A program made the translations under genes and the position numbers. Source: Paraburkholderia sp. BL23I1N1 (GTDB lineage Bacteria; Pseudomonadota; Gammaproteobacteria; Burkholderiales; Burkholderiaceae). Taken from it: a stretch of 64,000 nt of DNA. The notes under the pieces were generated by a model. It was not told the origin of the DNA, did no database searches, and saw only the letters and a program-made list of their open reading frames with translations. Position 1 is the first letter of the stretch. The number at the start of each line of letters is the position of its first letter. This document shows, in pieces, positions 62,006 through 64,000 of this stretch. The stretch spans positions 3,596,001-3,660,000 of the forward strand of contig NZ_RAPV01000001.1 of the NCBI RefSeq assembly GCF_003610295.1, in the 5' to 3' direction.

Positions 62006-62453
62006 CTAGCCTGGCCGTGAAGTATCTGTTTATCCCGATCGCGAACCTCATTCCCGGCATGAATCAGACGCCGGAGACGGCAGCGGGCCGGTATATCCAG
62101 GCCTCGAAGTTCGGAACCGAGATCTCAGGGCAATTCTTCGCCTCCGCTCAAGGGAAGTTCTCAGGCCCAATTGAGGCGCAGCTACACCCACACCTCCTCG
62201 ATGGCGCTAATCAAGAAGCCGCGTGGCAGGCCGTCGTCAACGTCTCTGGCGTCAACTGGTCGTACGCGGAATCCTTACGCGCGGTGTCCTGAAGGCGCGC
62301 CGGTCGCGGCGAAATGGTCGCAGTTGCCAGAATCAGCGGGAGATTGCGTAGTTACATGATCGCCCACGGGCCATACGGTATTTTGAAATGAACAGTAGTG
62401 CAAAGTAGCGAAGTATCGGCAAAGTAACCCTAACCCTCTCAAGGAGAACACAT

Positions 62454-63200
62454 ATGAACCGGTACCAAGATAAAAAGGTGGTGATTATCGGCGGCACGAG
62501 TGGCATGGGGCTCGCGACAGCGAAGATGCTCCTCGACGGGGGCGCGCGCGTTCTGGTGACCGGCCGCTCGCAGGAGGGCTTGGAGTCGGCGCAGCAAGAG
62601 CTTGGGGACGGCGCGATCGTGGTTTCGAGCGACGCGCGGTCGCTAACCGACATCGACGCCCTCGCCGCTCAGGTGAAGACCGAGTTCGACACCATCGACC
62701 TGCTTTTCGTCAACGCCGGGTTCAGCATTCCAACGCCTCTCGGGAGCGTGACCGAAGCCATCTATGACGAGATGTTCAACCTGAACGCCAAGGGCCCCTT
62801 TTTCGCGGTCCAGAAGTTCGCGTCGCTGATCAATCGGGGAGGCTCCGTCGTCCTCACGACCTCCGTCGCCAACGTCAAGGGACTGCCGGGCCAAGCCACC
62901 TACGGAGCCGCCAAGGCTGCACTGCGATCACTCGCTCGGACGCTCGCCGTCGAGCTGCTTCCTCGCGAAATTCGCGTCAACGCGGTGACGCCCGGCCCCA
63001 TCGACACGCCGATCCTCAACAAAGTGTTTCCCGATAAAGCCGTGGTCGCCCAGGTTAGGGAGAAGACGATCGGCATGACTCCGATGAAGCGCTTCGGCAC
63101 GTCGGAGGAAATTGCGAAGGCGGTCCTCTACCTCGGGTTCGATGCGACCTTCACGACAGGCATGGAACTTCCAGTCGATGGCGGTTGGTCGCAACTCTGA
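62454..63200 (+). CDS. SDR-family oxidoreductase
   Basis: A 248-residue classical SDR: KVVIIGGTSGMGLATAKMLL, VTGRS, NAGFS, VVLTTSVANVKG with catalytic Ser and YGAAKAAL with Tyr/Lys, ending FTTGMELPVDGGWSQL. The ATG at 62454 follows AGGAG. It may have replaced or duplicated the function of the broken SDR upstream, but the two are not closely related. Confidence 0.88.
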   Translation: MNRYQDKKVVIIGGTSGMGLATAKMLLDGGARVLVTGRSQEGLESAQQELGDGAIVVSSDARSLTDIDALAAQVKTEFDTIDLLFVNAGFSIPTPLGSVTEAIYDEMFNLNAKGPFFAVQKFASLINRGGSVVLTTSVANVKGLPGQATYGAAKAALRSLARTLAVELLPREIRVNAVTPGPIDTPILNKVFPDKAVVAQVREKTIGMTPMKRFGTSEEIAKAVLYLGFDATFTTGMELPVDGGWSQL

Positions 63201-63273
63201 AGACGTTACGCGGGTACGGCCCTGATCTTTTAGATCGCGCGCTCGGGCGATTCCCTGGTCCGAGCGGCAAGCG

Positions 63274-63357
63274 ATGATCGAGCGAAGTGGGAAGCTGCCT
63301 GCGAAGCGGCAGTGCGAGCTATTTGGACTGAACCGGACCGGCGTGTACTACCAGCCG
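63274..63357 (+). pseudogene. IS3-family orfB fragment
   Basis: From ATG 63274 a short stretch reads MIERSGKLPAKRQCELFGLN and RTGVYYQPRPVS, the N-terminus of IS3-group OrfB. It ends after about 30 residues in unrelated sequence leading into the RidA gene. It is an IS remnant, not an active element. Confidence 0.6.
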
Positions 63358-63395
63358 CGTCCGGTGTCGCGGCACATCCCTTACAGGAGAGAAAG

Positions 63396-63824
63396 ATGTC
63401 ATCAGAACCACAGAAAGCCGTTGCGGCACCGGTAACCCATCATAACCCTTCCTTTCTATGGGACATGTCTGCGGGAGGGTTCGCGCAGATCAGCGTGGCA
63501 GACCCCGGCCGCTTGGCATTCCTGTCAGGCCAGGTCGCAGGCGCCCCCGATGGGGAGCACATGCCGCCGGATCTCACCTCACAAGCATACATCGTCGCCG
63601 CTAACCTCAAGAAGGCGCTGACCGAATTGGGCGCCTCGGCAAACGACGTCGTGATGGTCCGGCTCTATGTTGTGAACGCGACGACCGGTCGCTTCCAACA
63701 GGCGCTCACGGCACTTCGGGACACGTTCAGCGGCGGCAAGCCGAGCATCACCACGATCGGCGTGCAGGCGCTGTATACGCCGGACTATCAACTTGAGGTC
63801 GAGATGGTCGTCCGAGTACCTTGA
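63396..63824 (+). CDS. RidA-family protein (Rid subgroup), N-terminal extended
   Basis: A 142-residue RidA-family (YjgF/YER057c/UK114) protein. It has the RLAFLSGQVAG segment, the NLKKALTELGASANDVVMVRLYVVN helix/strand and GVQALYTPDYQLEVEMVVRVP at the C-terminus. The usual catalytic Arg of true RidA deaminases lies in the strand segment SxRV near the end; here the equivalent is IGVQALYTPDYQLEVE, which lacks it, so this may be a non-deaminating Rid relative. AGGAG precedes ATG 63396. It may assist the amine/amino-acid oxidation in nearby operons. Confidence 0.8.
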   Translation: MSSEPQKAVAAPVTHHNPSFLWDMSAGGFAQISVADPGRLAFLSGQVAGAPDGEHMPPDLTSQAYIVAANLKKALTELGASANDVVMVRLYVVNATTGRFQQALTALRDTFSGGKPSITTIGVQALYTPDYQLEVEMVVRVP

Positions 63825-64000
63825 ACTTCAGTTGCGCGAATCAACGTCATCGCCGTGAGTACAGTGCGCCCCGTCAAGCGCGGTCGGGCCATTCGGCTCA
63901 ACGCTTGAAGGTCCGTTGGGGAGGGAGGAGCAGCCGTTCGAGTGTCCGCGCGCGTACGCCGGCCAGTGTCGGAAGTTGGCCGATCACTGCCCCATGCAAT

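Larger units (their letters stand above)
59788..62292 (+). pseudogene. SDR gene interrupted by an IS1182-family element
   Basis: The 5' part (59788-60479) encodes MEHSIVLVTGATSGLGYAAA, NAG, ITSAEPARGG and YADAKLF active-site Tyr/Lys, to AVSPGAATATNVSRQA. The 3' part (62010-62292) encodes LAVKYLFIPIANLIPGMNQT and a C-terminal helical end. Removing the IS and one copy of its CTAG duplication joins them in frame as CAA GCT AGC CTG GCC GTG, giving a normal SDR of about 325 residues. As it stands the 5' product ends 13 residues into the IS. It is the divergent neighbour of the TetR gene. Confidence 0.85.

Overview
The window looks like part of a Burkholderiales genome, most likely Paraburkholderia or Burkholderia. 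The reasons are high GC with GC-rich third positions, a Burkholderia-type trimeric porin, a DUF4148 secreted protein, a GDCCVxC protein, and many LysR, IclR and GntR regulators beside small catabolic operons. No rRNA, tRNA or CRISPR array was recognised. The mixture of catabolic cassettes, decayed genes and insertion sequences suggests an accessory replicon or an island-rich chromosome region.

Layout. 1-9.4 kb: a leftward sugar operon (ribose-type ABC transporter, aldo-keto reductase, lactonase, two-piece UxaA-type dehydratase, SDR) that fits oxidative L-fucose-type degradation, with a divergent IclR regulator. 9.4-13.7 kb: a conserved hypothetical, a Pat-like acetyltransferase with a shortened ATP-grasp region, and a LysR regulator. 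13.7-22.6 kb: a decayed region with a 55-bp palindrome, about 1.1 kb of structured non-coding DNA, two genes each broken by an in-frame TAG, small genes (DUF2934, cold shock, Uma2-like), a hybrid histidine kinase and divergent receiver protein, and a broken ClC channel.

22.7-37.9 kb: a large catabolic island. It has two paralogous amino-acid-type binding proteins, two paralogous GntR/FCD regulators, a choline-sulfatase-like enzyme, a porin, a polar amino acid ABC transporter carrying three single-base indels, and a rightward operon encoding a DapA-family enzyme, two proline-racemase-family enzymes, a DadA-like oxidase and an aldehyde dehydrogenase. The enzyme set fits hydroxyproline conversion to 2-oxoglutarate, while the sulfatase and the BADH-like aldehyde dehydrogenase point to choline or betaine chemistry. 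Two operator families recur in this island: a 19-bp motif at the first binding-protein and transporter promoters, and three TTGTCG-type dyads between sulfatase and porin.

38-42 kb: a mobile-element cluster with an intact IS4-family element (9-bp target duplication), group II intron maturase pieces, and recombinase fragments fused at one breakpoint. 42-50 kb: SDR/NmrA-type oxidoreductases with divergent LysR regulators, an XRE-cupin regulator fused behind an SDR stub, and a lone Mrr-like endonuclease. 50-58.2 kb: an orphan binding protein, an IclR regulator, an MFS carrier, an enoyl-CoA hydratase, an ADP-forming acyl-CoA synthetase and a DadA-like oxidase, with clear palindromes at the MFS/hydratase divergent promoter. 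59-64 kb: a TetR regulator facing an SDR gene that is cut in two by an IS1182-family element at a CTAG site, then another SDR, an IS3 remnant and a RidA-family protein.
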